A DNA stretch of 40,590 bases, from the NCBI GenBank assembly GCA_947600065.1, contig CANQFZ010000014.1:1-40590 (forward strand), read 5' to 3'. The notes under the pieces were generated by a model, which made no database searches, was not told the origin of the DNA, and saw nothing but the letters and a program-made list of their open reading frames with translations. Positions 34,901 through 40,590 of the stretch are shown here, in pieces. Origin of the DNA: an uncultured Clostridia bacterium (GTDB lineage: Bacteria; Bacillota; Clostridia; Oscillospirales; Ruminococcaceae). The stretch's first letter is position 1. Every line of letters begins with the position of its first letter. Both the position numbers and the translations under genes were made by a program.

Positions 34901-35574
34901 ACAAGAGAATAGATAGTGCGAATATACGGCGCATTTTCGGGCTTACACTCCGTTTCAAACTTATACGAAATGCTCTTTGTAACGGTATCGTGTACAAGCT
35001 TTACCCTGCGCGCGTCTGCATCGGCGCTGCTAAGTCCTGTTACATCAAGATTCTGCGCAGCAGTTACTATTTCCGCTATTGCGGTGGAAATCTGAGCGTC
35101 CATTTTTTCAACTTCTGCGGCATCAAGCCCCGGAAGAAGGTATGTATCGGCTCTGCCTATGCCCATATAAACGGCATATTCTCCCGTCTCCTTCATTCCG
35201 ACGCGCATAGAAATATACGAGCTGTCGAAATACCATGCGTCGGGACACTCCAGATCAAAAGCGTCCTTTGCCGCGGAAAAAATATCCGAAAGCTTCGAAT
35301 CTCCGCCTAAATAGGCTTCGAGCGTTTCGGCGCTTATTGCGCCTTCTTCAATAAGATCTACGGTCTTTGTTCCGCCTTTAAGGCTGCCGTCCTTATACAT
35401 TTCATAAAGGACGTCATAAACATTCTTCGCCTCGGGGCTCAACTGATCGTAGAAATAATGATAAGGTTCTGCAGTTACAGCTGCTACCGCTTTGAATGTG
35501 TCGAGCCTGAAAACCGACAGGCAGGTAAACGCAACAGCAAATGCAAGAATACAGCTCATTACCTTTTTAAACAT
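28954..35574 (-). CDS. Giant cell-surface protein: transglutaminase-like domain, Cys-knuckle repeat array, sortase signal
   Basis: 2206 residues. A signal peptide (cleavage near residue 32) leads to a transglutaminase-like domain at about 185-290 with an intact triad: C231 in EGVCEGYA, H265 in HMWNEV, D280 in ALDATWDDP. Beta-rich and partly repetitive segments follow, including an InlB-like stretch (KTDGNGSVTC to NVSFV, about 895-975). From about 1085 to 2165 there are roughly thirty C-x-x-C-G type knuckles separated by His/Tyr-rich linkers. The last ones form modules of 188-192 residues. The C-terminus has VPPTG (2173-2177), a hydrophobic helix and KKKSR, a sortase signal variant of LPxTG. 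Family knowledge: such transglutaminase domains act as cysteine proteases or cross-linkers; metal binding by the knuckles is inference. RBS is AAGGGGG. Confidence 0.9.
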   Translation of the reverse strand: MFKKVMSCILAFAVAFTCLSVFRLDTFKAVAAVTAEPYHYFYDQLSPEAKNVYDVLYEMYKDGSLKGGTKTVDLIEEGAISAETLEAYLGGDSKLSDIFSAAKDAFDLECPDAWYFDSSYISMRVGMKETGEYAVYMGIGRADTYLLPGLDAAEVEKMDAQISTAIAEIVTAAQNLDVTGLSSADADARRVKLVHDTVTKSISYKFETECKPENAPYIRTIYSLVTHEGVCEGYARTVQAVLNRLNIPCVLVHGIQNSGNSPEMHMWNEVRIGEKWYALDATWDDPIRLDKDGKRIEGDGKGNDGGEVDSYLLVGSEVVGNNWLPSGVVSSGNMSFTYPQIEQSTYNGDDVYNDTVTGLHVSYTANGEMEGETAGQFTVDYNGMGMSKAAEQGVYLLIKMYDRHPDGTSHSMTDWYYVAAALVLSENNEFFYDTDKYLKLYTATCEYVEFALTTRRPKGFETWGNRPESNGLSKDPETGFYQGDGSDIISQTELLYNAAAAFEAAPCIYRQSPAPTGQLDTRQMFTIHIEFDDKMYHPVLSEISTVGITNRGAPETEDYRRAANEPIQVKFATYQQDRDGEIFEMKLVSRTSADLDGDYIIDDGVVTWLYDCDKKHVHDPENCFVKGLEYKFRASTNWSDDLTLYDFQITGLVGSRSNKAPNSWSYIMSTSVCPMAYRSQGIDWALWGRPYLLDNPDDLDLSKLAVEGTDGSKTSLEELQKQMKIDDMNGRLMLTVEEIGKEDGMSRAKYNEVTDAFDEYTDIPESAIKSSKMYEINFTRLCKMTVVLEGESLRMQLGFPEGYDAEDVANKEVVFKAYHFTRCSETKHCGNENKPGHKYGDDIISVEEIPLAVTQYGLVILCDSFSPFEIVALDASQISADEMEKDHNIIVKTDGNGSVTCDNVPAVGADGFISFEEGESHTFKVEAKEGYTVDVVSFGGRNIAVGADGTFKLTYYDIIGANDMLNVSFVPKTVKAEEEKAGVVTVVPKVVSADPVIVVVPNQEYYTITRGKDSDTFCGAPTVNVLGADTITVSGQGGTKNYTAGSSFTLEAPSKAGEYYNYTITAVKGDSTVTREIKVGKDHGVLSGRSTFVFEDSCTKNKYEVTMYKCRDCGRFYVPFKSYNEAIKKTEHSHDLSNVETVTSTCDGLTYTIKKCKKCSYIEVETSGTANSDAQHYWMPFVKEAACDIDGISYEVCTECGAIRSVLEIPTHAHFVGSSFAASPSGDCTKDKVKMSVCADCGEKFSSPMEPNKEHTGVWKTVKDPTCKESGLKEWVCSVCGFKKTEELPAYSSLHSYKEEMTKKPTCTDKGTVKHTCEYCGDTYTTEVENLGGTHNYVLVKTVSATCATSGVETYQCTICGDSYEKTTPATGKHIYTDDNNCETEERCKVCRKVINPAKEHEFGDYYQQAWDKNNHYRQCKNCDYVQTETHFGTDDGDCTTAVNCAACGKEIKSAKTHHSPFNNNLLAPVSGHEAELHSRLCVEDGCKYQYTEGIYVSEHTFVDDVCTGCGYSRANHDHEAVYVADETGHHLECAVCKKVLSEVEPHDKLAEDGYEGDCHKAVTCSECGYTVLPALLEHSWCEDWHTNSEYHYHNCTIKGCEAQLRIEHKGTSDHDCTTPTFCDDCGYEMIAAGAEHSWAVKPGSGNENTHLLECTNPDCDAEKHEAHVQGTAATCCSEAECDLCHTHYGELDPKNHVGGTELRNEKEATYESDGYTGDLYCLGCEQVLSEGKVIPMLEEVHEHDFSIEGHNDKEHWLSCSGCGEIDASSIKEHSFDYYHNDGDTHYRQCLDCGYRQVGVHEHTPEDYNCETAITCIYCDAVIVPAQSHNFAGRVEGDESGHRVACVNVNCRKTSEKAAHIGGTATCTSGAHCELCGIEYTEKDPNNHVGETRLDGYKPATTEAEGYTGDTYCETCGELISKGETLERLPDEHVHSFNGWLYNAQHHYHECSCGHVEDLAEHSFGDYVADGENHYRECSVCGYREITKHTPTDEDYNCETEVRCKDCDAVIEEAKQHNFSGNVTFDETGHQTACTNPNCHVLSDKAAHTGGTATCESGKHCEVCGFEYTEKDSTTHSGGTNIVGHKPATTEEEGYTGDTYCLGCGEKIADGEVIERLPSDHVHEFGEWKYDSEHHYRECVCGEIEEYGEHVFKDGVCTLCGAKEEKPSEGEDVPPTGSPIGILVGVMLVSMSAFTVCAVKSKKKSR
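29431..30573 (-). repeat. Tandem 188-192-residue modules inside the surface protein
   Basis: The equivalent His codons of the motif AAHxGGTATC lie at 29431-29433, 29995-29997 and (diverged, AHVQGTAATC) 30571-30573: spacings of 564 and 576 nt, i.e. 188 and 192 codons. Each module carries about six Cys pairs plus the element KPATTExEGYTGDTYC. The two modules nearest the C-terminus are clearly more alike than the third, showing recent internal duplication. Confidence 0.8.
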
Positions 35575-35718
35575 TATATTTTCCCCCTTTGTTAAATATA
35601 TTTATATATAACTAATTGCGAAATAACAAGCTATTCATTTCCTCCGCATTTAAACGCAAAAAACAAATTCTCCCAACAAAGAGTTTAAGCAACATTATTC
35701 CGCAATTTTTGTGTAATC

Positions 35719-35747
35719 ATTGTATCATAAAAAAATCCCGTTGTCAA
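35719..35747 (-). promoter_or_regulatory. Sigma-A promoter of the giant surface protein gene
   Basis: Minus strand: TTGACA (35742-35747), 17-nt spacer, TACAAT (35719-35724). A leader of about 140 nt precedes the ATG; it is AT-rich and I recognise no riboswitch in it. Confidence 0.88.
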
Positions 35748-35786
35748 GCACTTTAAAAAATTTATTTTATAGGTAAACAGTTTGTA

Positions 35787-35840
35787 TAAAAAGACTGCCG
35801 AGAATGTCCATATGCTTGCATATATGGACTTTCCCGACAG
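35787..35840 (-). terminator. Rho-independent terminator after the histidine phosphatase gene
   Basis: The imperfect stem of about 19 bp (35795-35840) has the inner arms GTCCATATG / CATATATGGAC. On the minus strand it is followed by TCTTTTTATAC. It begins 11 nt after the phosphatase stop and insulates it from the giant-gene promoter. Confidence 0.85.
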
Positions 35841-35850
35841 CCCGAATTTA

Positions 35851-36408
35851 TCATATTTCGGAAACTATTGTAAGTGTTTCTCCGTCAAATTCAAGACAAT
35901 ATCCACAGCCGTTATTCACCCTATAATCAAAATAACCTCGGCGCGGCTTGCAGAAACGTTCCATTATCGACATTATCGTTCCGCCGTGGACAACGAAAGA
36001 GATCCTTTCGGAATGTTGTTCTTTCAGGACTTTCAGAAACTCCTCGCAGGAGCGGTTTTTAAATTCCTCGGGGACTTCGCCTTCGGGAAAAGGAAGGGTT
36101 TTTCCGCTGTCGAGCCATTTTTGGTAGAAAGGATTATCTCCGAGCTCACGCGCGCTTTGTCCTTCAAAAGCGCCAAAATTGCACTCGCGCAGGTCATTGT
36201 AAATAACCATTTCTTTGTCGGGATATATAAGCTCTGCGGTTTGAATACAACGCTTCATCGGCGAGCATATCACTTTGTCACAGTCGGGATATTTTCTCTC
36301 TTTAAGCTCGTATATTCCCTCCCTGCATAACGGCTCGTCAATTATGCCTATGTACCTGCTCTCAAGATTTCCCGAAGTTCGCCCGTGGCGGATAAGGTTA
36401 ATTTTCAC
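35851..36408 (-). CDS. Histidine phosphatase family protein (phosphoglycerate mutase-like)
   Basis: A 185-residue member of the branch-1 histidine phosphatases. LIRHGRTSGNLESRYIG gives the RHG core (phosphorylated His8). KVICSPMKRCIQTAELIYP has the second Arg, LRECNFGAFEGQSARELG the Glu, and VVHGGTIMSIM the second His. The overall form resembles alpha-ribazole phosphatase (CobC) or small broad-specificity phosphatases; no cobalamin genes are nearby, so the substrate stays open. The start is GTG with AGGGAG 7 nt upstream. Confidence 0.88.
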   Translation of the reverse strand: MKINLIRHGRTSGNLESRYIGIIDEPLCREGIYELKERKYPDCDKVICSPMKRCIQTAELIYPDKEMVIYNDLRECNFGAFEGQSARELGDNPFYQKWLDSGKTLPFPEGEVPEEFKNRSCEEFLKVLKEQHSERISFVVHGGTIMSIMERFCKPRRGYFDYRVNNGCGYCLEFDGETLTIVSEI

Positions 36409-36431
36409 ATCAATTCTCCCTTTTTATAATA

Positions 36432-36462
36432 ATGAGGAAAAGCCTTTATAACTTTTCCTCAT
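36432..36462 (-). terminator. Hairpin after pfkA, probable terminator
   Basis: Perfect 11-bp stem ATGAGGAAAAG / CTTTTCCTCAT 25 nt after the pfkA stop. The minus-strand tail (TATTATAAAAAAGG) has few T residues, so it may be a weak terminator or a processing site. Confidence 0.55.
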
Positions 36463-36486
36463 AACATATTGCTTGGATATCTTATA

Positions 36487-37569
36487 TTAGTCGCCGAATG
36501 AAATGCCTATTGCTCTTGCCGTTTTTACAAGCTGATGATTTTCGGGAACAAATTTGGTTTTCATCGCCACATCCTTTAGAGGATTTTCGGTTATCCTTCC
36601 GTCAACCATAGCCACCGTAAATCCGAACTTTTCTTCCTTCAGAAGCTTTGCAGCGTGAGCGCCGAACTGCGTCGCAAGCACTCTGTCATAAGCCGAAGGA
36701 GAACCTCCGCGAAGGATATGCCCGGGAACTACCGTTCTTGTTTCAAGTCCTGTCTTTGCTTCAATTTCCTTTGCGATACGTGTCGTCGCTGTTACTATTC
36801 CCGAATCTGCACGGCTTTGAGCGCGTTCTTTCTTCTTCATCTTTGCTTCTTCAACGTCGTATGCGCCCTCGGCAACGGCGATTATTGAAAAGTCTTTTCC
36901 CGCGTCAGCGCGTTTCTGGCAAGCCTTTGTGACCTTTTCTATATCATACGGTATTTCGGGGATAAGGATAATATCCGCGCCGCCCGCTATGCCGCTGTAG
37001 AGCGTGAGCCAGCCCGCCTTGTTGCCCATAATTTCTATTACCATTATTCTGCTGTGAGAATTTGCGGTAGTGTGTATTCTGTCGATAACTTCCGTTCCGA
37101 TATCTACAGCCGAATGGAAACCAAACGTAACGTCCGTTCCGAAAATGTCGTTGTCTATGGTTTTTGGAAGTCCTATTACGTTAAGTCCCTCTTCCGAAAG
37201 CATATTCGCGGTCTTATGAGTTCCGTTTCCGCCGAGGGTGAAAAGACAATCTAGCTTCAGATCTCTGTAGGTCATCTTCATTTCCTTGACCTTATCTACA
37301 TTGTCGTCCTCGATTATCTGCATCATTTTATAGGGAGTACGCTTTGTTCCGAGAATAGTTCCGCCGGTGGTGAGTATTCCCGAAAAATCCGAAGGCGACA
37401 TTATCTTATAATCACAGTGTATAAGTCCGTGATAGCCGTCGTGAATACCGACTATTTCGACCTTATCGCCGAACATTTCATAAGTGGCTTTTGCAACTCC
37501 GCGTATAGTCGCGTTAAGTCCCGGGCAGTCGCCGCCGCTCGTCAGAATACCGATTCTCATTTTTGCCAT
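36487..37569 (-). CDS. pfkA: 6-phosphofructokinase, mixed nucleotide/PPi signature
   Basis: Phosphorylates fructose 6-phosphate in glycolysis; 360 residues. Motifs: GILTSGGDCPGLNATIRG, GGTILGTKR, LGGNGTHKTANML (GGNGT 113-117), GLPKTIDNDIFGTDVTFGF with catalytic Asp139, EIMGNKAGWLTLYSGIAGGAD, and PGHILRGGSPSAYDR. By the Escherichia coli numbering, Gly116 equals Gly104 (ATP type) while Lys136 equals residue 124, where Lys is typical of PPi-dependent enzymes. The Mg-binding Asp103 is replaced by Asn115. A Gly104/Lys124 pair is known in ATP-using members of divergent clades, so ATP is the better guess. RBS GGAGGT lies 8 nt before the ATG. It follows dnaC by 27 nt. Confidence 0.94.
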   Translation of the reverse strand: MAKMRIGILTSGGDCPGLNATIRGVAKATYEMFGDKVEIVGIHDGYHGLIHCDYKIMSPSDFSGILTTGGTILGTKRTPYKMMQIIEDDNVDKVKEMKMTYRDLKLDCLFTLGGNGTHKTANMLSEEGLNVIGLPKTIDNDIFGTDVTFGFHSAVDIGTEVIDRIHTTANSHSRIMVIEIMGNKAGWLTLYSGIAGGADIILIPEIPYDIEKVTKACQKRADAGKDFSIIAVAEGAYDVEEAKMKKKERAQSRADSGIVTATTRIAKEIEAKTGLETRTVVPGHILRGGSPSAYDRVLATQFGAHAAKLLKEEKFGFTVAMVDGRITENPLKDVAMKTKFVPENHQLVKTARAIGISFGD

Positions 37570-37596
37570 AATATTTTACCTCCAAATTTATTATTT

Positions 37597-38574
37597 TCAC
37601 CAGTTATTGCCCGCAGTTCTCAGACGGTTGTCCGTTCCGTAAAAGAGAAGCACCCTCATACTGAACAGCCTAGACCAAATCCTGTCCTGATACCGCGCCT
37701 TTATCTCGCCCATTTCAAGGTTTGTACTTACTACCATTGGTCTGTTGTGAGCTACCCTTGCATTTAAAAGCTGATATACTACCGAAGAACTGTATTCCGT
37801 GTTGTGTTCCGCTCCGAGGTCGTCGAGTATGAGCAGGTCACAGTCTGTTATTATCCGCATTGTGTCGCCGTCGGAATTTCCAAACTGTTCTGAATTGAGC
37901 TTTCTCAAAAGCTCGGGCACGGAATTATATACGACCGACCAACCTTTTTTAATAAGCTCGTTTGCTATAGCAAGCGAAAGATGTGTTTTTCCCAGCCCCG
38001 TCGCGCCTATCATAAATATCCCGCTTCCCGTGCCGTTAAATTTTTCGACAAATCTTTTGCAGTCTTCTAGATTTTTTTTCATCGTTTCACGCGGAACACA
38101 GTCGCATTTTTCACTGTATTTGTCGGAATAAAACGACAGGTCGAAATCATCAAAAGTGCAAAGAGAGCCGTTTTCGTTCAAATCGGCTGCGGCAAATTTA
38201 ATCGCGGCACGCTTTATACAGCTGCACCATTCGCCGTTTACAGCGCCCTTGTCGGAGCAAATATCGCAATAAAACAAAGGCTTCAGATAGTCCTCGTCAT
38301 ATCCGTTATTTACAAGTATATCTGTCATTTTTTTCTGAATGGACAGATTTTTGTTTTTGATCTTTTCAAGAACTTCATAACGGTCCTCGATTCTGCCGTT
38401 GATCACAACAGAAACAATATCCCGCGCCGTCTGTGCAAGCTGTTCTTCAAGTTCTCCGTATTCGGGGAATTTTCCGAGAATCTCCGCGTGTCTTTCGGCT
38501 TCTGTGCGCTTTAACTTTGAATGTTCATTTTCGAGCATATTGAAAGCTTTTATGATATATTCCGAACTAAACAC
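37597..38574 (-). CDS. dnaC: DnaC-like helicase loader ATPase
   Basis: AAA+ ATPase of 325 residues, related to DnaC/DnaI loaders of the replicative helicase. The N-terminal coiled region is followed by a Cys cluster, FYCDICSDKGAVNGEWCSC (CxxC plus CxC), likely Zn-binding. Walker A is GATGLGKTH within MIGATGLGKTHLSLAIANEL, Walker B is LLILDDLGAEHNT, then VVSTNLEMGEIKARYQDRIWSRLF. The frame begins at a TTG (38583) overlapping the DnaD gene stop, but the GTG at 38574 has GGAAG 8 nt upstream and is preferred. The pairing with a DnaD-domain gene is the standard clostridial dnaD-dnaC layout. Confidence 0.92.
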   Translation of the reverse strand: MFSSEYIIKAFNMLENEHSKLKRTEAERHAEILGKFPEYGELEEQLAQTARDIVSVVINGRIEDRYEVLEKIKNKNLSIQKKMTDILVNNGYDEDYLKPLFYCDICSDKGAVNGEWCSCIKRAAIKFAAADLNENGSLCTFDDFDLSFYSDKYSEKCDCVPRETMKKNLEDCKRFVEKFNGTGSGIFMIGATGLGKTHLSLAIANELIKKGWSVVYNSVPELLRKLNSEQFGNSDGDTMRIITDCDLLILDDLGAEHNTEYSSSVVYQLLNARVAHNRPMVVSTNLEMGEIKARYQDRIWSRLFSMRVLLFYGTDNRLRTAGNNW

Positions 38575-38579
38575 TTTTG

Positions 38580-39614
38580 TCAACTTCCATTCTTATATCT
38601 GTTTTTTATCTGAGCCATAACATCGTCCATGTCGAACGAAGAATTTGACGACTTTTTCGTTTTTTCTGCTGTCTTAGGCTTTTCCTTAGGCGCTTCTCTG
38701 TCCGCTTTTCTGGCGACTTTGTATTCCTCGGAGGCTTTTTCGGCTTCCTTTACGGTAAATATATTGTTTTTTCTCCAGTTGTCGAGTATGGCGTTCATAT
38801 ATTCGGGCTGCCACGAACCTATTTCATAGACAGTCTCGTCGTATGCGTGCATTATCATTTCCTCATTGAAGCCCCAAAGTTCCGTCCAGACTTCTAAAAG
38901 GTCGGTTATTTTCTTCGGCATTTTCGATTTAAGCCCGAGTGCTTTCCTTATGCGTTCATAAAGGCTGTCACGCTGCTCTAGTTTTAATATGCGTGCATTT
39001 GCAAGCTCTACGCTGTTTATACCGTTGTCTGCCCAGTCTTTTGCACAGGTCAAGATATAATCGGGGGTGGTCTTTCCCGCTTTTTTGCAATAGCTTAGAA
39101 GCATCATCGAAACGCCCGCGCTAAGCCCGTAATGATCCACAAGCGATATAACCACATTTGTTTCGCGCTGGTAGAGGGGTCTTTCGTAAATTTTCTCCGC
39201 CTCGGAAAACAGCATGGCTATCTCCTTGTCGCTCTTTATTCTGTCAGCGATCTCTCCAGAGGATACCGAAACGGGTTTTACCGCTTTTGCTTTTTCTACG
39301 GTCTTTGCGGGCTGCGGCTCGGAAACCGTTTTCTTTTCCGCCGCCGCGCACAGCTCCCCGCTGTCGTCGCCGTAAACTCTGCGGATAACTCCGCGCTGTT
39401 CCCAGAAAACAGCCGCGTCTTCGAGTTCTCCCTTTTCCGAAAAACCGAGCCTTTCACAAAGCTCGTCCTCCGAAAATGACTTTCCCCCGTATCTCAGCAA
39501 AAACAGCAGGAGCTTTAGCGAATGCTCTCCCGCCAACTTTATATAATCGTCTACAACGCTCGTGGGTACGGCGAAAACGCTGTTCCACACTCCCGCGTTC
39601 AATGTATAATCCAT
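38580..39614 (-). CDS. DnaD domain primosome protein
   Basis: A 344-residue DnaD/DnaB-type protein for primosome assembly and helicase loading. The N-terminal winged-helix-like part (VPTSVVDDYIKLAGEHSLKLLLFLLRYGG) is joined by a low-complexity Lys/Val/Pro linker (about 90-120) to two DnaD_C-like helical domains: EKIYERPLYQRETNVVISLVDHYGLSAGVSMMLLSYC and TDLLEVWTELWGFNEEMIMHAYDETV...WQPEYMNAILDNWRKN. A Lys-rich tail ends the protein. It has its own promoter. Upstream of dnaC, with which it overlaps or nearly overlaps. Confidence 0.88.
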   Translation of the reverse strand: MDYTLNAGVWNSVFAVPTSVVDDYIKLAGEHSLKLLLFLLRYGGKSFSEDELCERLGFSEKGELEDAAVFWEQRGVIRRVYGDDSGELCAAAEKKTVSEPQPAKTVEKAKAVKPVSVSSGEIADRIKSDKEIAMLFSEAEKIYERPLYQRETNVVISLVDHYGLSAGVSMMLLSYCKKAGKTTPDYILTCAKDWADNGINSVELANARILKLEQRDSLYERIRKALGLKSKMPKKITDLLEVWTELWGFNEEMIMHAYDETVYEIGSWQPEYMNAILDNWRKNNIFTVKEAEKASEEYKVARKADREAPKEKPKTAEKTKKSSNSSFDMDDVMAQIKNRYKNGS

Positions 39615-39656
39615 TTAAAAAAACCAGCCTGTATGAATAAATTTTTAAGCAATATT

Positions 39657-39685
39657 ATTTTAACATATTCGGACTATTATTTCAA
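39657..39685 (-). promoter_or_regulatory. Sigma-A promoter of the dnaD-dnaC-pfkA unit
   Basis: Minus strand: TTGAAA (39680-39685), 17-nt spacer, TAAAAT (39657-39662), about 42 nt before the DnaD gene ATG. It probably drives dnaD, dnaC and pfkA. Confidence 0.7.
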
Positions 39686-39731
39686 GTAATTTTTGAAAAA
39701 TTCGTCAGTATGCCGAATATGGTTGTTGTGT

Positions 39732-40418
39732 TTAATTATCCTCGTCATAAGGTTGTACCTCCCATAAGCCGCCCTCCGTAACGCGATAATACTTGTCCGC
39801 AATTGTGTCTACCATAAGTATCGGTATCTCAAGACTTTCCATTACAGTCCCGTCAATGTAATAATGCGACGCTCCGTCAAAATAGATCCCATGGAAATTC
39901 GGGTCTCCCGAAATTTCGGCTGTTCCGACATGCCCCGCTACTACTTTTTCTTTTACGCCTTTTATTTCTCCGAGCTGTGCAGGGTATTTTTCCGTGAACA
40001 TATCATAATCCCACTCCCAGTCCTCGCCGCAGTCCTCGTTTATACCCGCATGGACAAAAATAGTATTTCCCGCACGATATATACGAGGAAGATTTTCGAT
40101 CCAATCTGCGTAGTCCTCGCCGTAGTCGTCCGTGTCGTAATCCGAATACATAGAAGGCGATCTTTCTAAAGTACATTCTCCCCGCAAAAACATTTCCTCA
40201 TGGTTTCCGATAAGAGCGACAACCTTGTCTTTGCCATACTTTTTCTGAAGCCCGATTATCCTGTCGAGAACTCCTGCGCTGTCGCTGCCGCCGTGTATAT
40301 GATCTCCGAGAAGGAGGAGCATACTGTCGGGCTCTCTGAGGTGTTCTTCTACGATAAAAAGAGCCTCGTCAAATTCACCGAGAAATCCATGAATATCGCT
40401 CATGCAATATATCTTCAT
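39732..40418 (-). CDS. Calcineurin-like metallophosphoesterase
   Basis: A 228-residue protein of the serine/threonine phosphatase-like metallophosphoesterase family. The dinuclear metal motifs are all present: D8-x-H10 in MSDIHGFLGE, GD in LLLLGDHIHGGSDS, GNHE in VALIGNHEEMFL, and the later His residues in FVHAGINED and VVAGHVGTAE. The layout is close to bacterial PrpE / PP2A-like diadenosine tetraphosphatase enzymes; the substrate is not decided. The ATG at 40418 has AAAGGAG 7 nt upstream; an earlier in-frame start at 40457 lies on top of the promoter and is rejected. Confidence 0.88.
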   Translation of the reverse strand: MKIYCMSDIHGFLGEFDEALFIVEEHLREPDSMLLLLGDHIHGGSDSAGVLDRIIGLQKKYGKDKVVALIGNHEEMFLRGECTLERSPSMYSDYDTDDYGEDYADWIENLPRIYRAGNTIFVHAGINEDCGEDWEWDYDMFTEKYPAQLGEIKGVKEKVVAGHVGTAEISGDPNFHGIYFDGASHYYIDGTVMESLEIPILMVDTIADKYYRVTEGGLWEVQPYDEDN

Positions 40419-40455
40419 TTTTATCTCCTTTCTGATAAAAAACAATCGGATTATC

Positions 40456-40484
40456 ATTATACAACAGCTTTTTTATTTTGTCAA
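40456..40484 (-). promoter_or_regulatory. Sigma-A promoter of the metallophosphoesterase gene
   Basis: Minus strand: TTGACA (40479-40484), 17-nt spacer, TATAAT (40456-40461). A perfect consensus, about 38 nt before the ATG. Confidence 0.92.
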
Positions 40485-40521
40485 GAGTAATTAAAAAAAA
40501 CGCGTACCTTGTGTGTTATGA

Positions 40522-40527
40522 TATAAT
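40522..40527 (+). promoter_or_regulatory. Extended -10 element facing the right edge
   Basis: TGATATAAT on the plus strand, a perfect extended -10. No good -35 is seen. It would drive a gene beyond the window; the remaining 60 nt show no start codon with a good ribosome binding site. Confidence 0.45.
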
Positions 40528-40590
40528 AGATATGTTACAAAAAGAGAAGACAAACGACCTCAAATAAGTTATAATGTTAATAGCTATAAA

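Noticed and set aside
35575-35718. Riboswitch in the leader of the giant surface protein gene
   Set aside because: The leader is long but AT-rich and lacks the conserved cores of c-di-GMP, SAM or cobalamin riboswitches that I could recognise.

Overview
The window looks like a chromosomal segment of a low-to-mid-GC, endospore-forming, anaerobic gut-type Clostridia (Oscillospiraceae/Ruminococcaceae-like). This is inferred from a complete spoIIIA operon, a SpoVM peptide, the clostridial asp23-nusB-xseAB-ispA-dxs-tlyA-nadK-argR-recN gene order, strong AGGAGG-type ribosome binding sites, and large surface proteins with InlB-type or Cys-rich repeats. No rRNA, tRNA, CRISPR array, prophage or transposase gene was seen.

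Layout. (1) 1-1671, minus: a secreted M23 endopeptidase with ricin-type and InlB-type repeats, running off the left edge. (2) 1857-11939, minus: one long housekeeping operon driven from a clear sigma-A promoter near 12000. Its order is asp23, nusB, xseA, xseB, ispA, a DUF212 PAP2-like gene, dxs, tlyA, nadK, argR, an unknown gene, a GNAT acetyltransferase and recN, closed by a terminator. It combines isoprenoid precursor synthesis, DNA repair, rRNA methylation and arginine regulation. (3) 12167-12437, plus: two very small genes, a 57-residue membrane peptide and a 27-residue SpoVM, followed by a 200-bp inverted-repeat element. (4) 12732-17377, minus: spoIIIAA to spoIIIAH, encoding the mother-cell side of the feeding-tube channel. 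(5) 17378-17730: a gene-free spacer carrying direct repeats and a heptamer array.

(6) 17731-18714, minus: a D-lactate-dehydrogenase-like enzyme, divergent from a TfoX-domain gene plus mutS2 (plus strand). (7) 21560-24606, minus: lon-engB. (8) 24766-28774: a DUF1624 membrane acyltransferase, divergent from dusB, a DUF815 ATPase and an orphan substrate-binding lipoprotein. (9) 28954-35574, minus: a 2206-residue surface protein with a transglutaminase-like domain, about thirty Cys-pair knuckles and a VPPTG cell-wall sorting signal. (10) 35851-40418, minus: a histidine phosphatase, pfkA, dnaC, a DnaD-domain gene and a metallophosphoesterase.

The most interesting items are the spoVM/small membrane gene pair inserted antisense between two conserved operons, the Cys-knuckle surface protein, the dispersed heptamer and inverted-repeat elements, and the mixed-signature phosphofructokinase. 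Several annotated starts were moved inward to codons with good ribosome binding sites. Family assignments rest on reading motifs by eye; no database search was possible.
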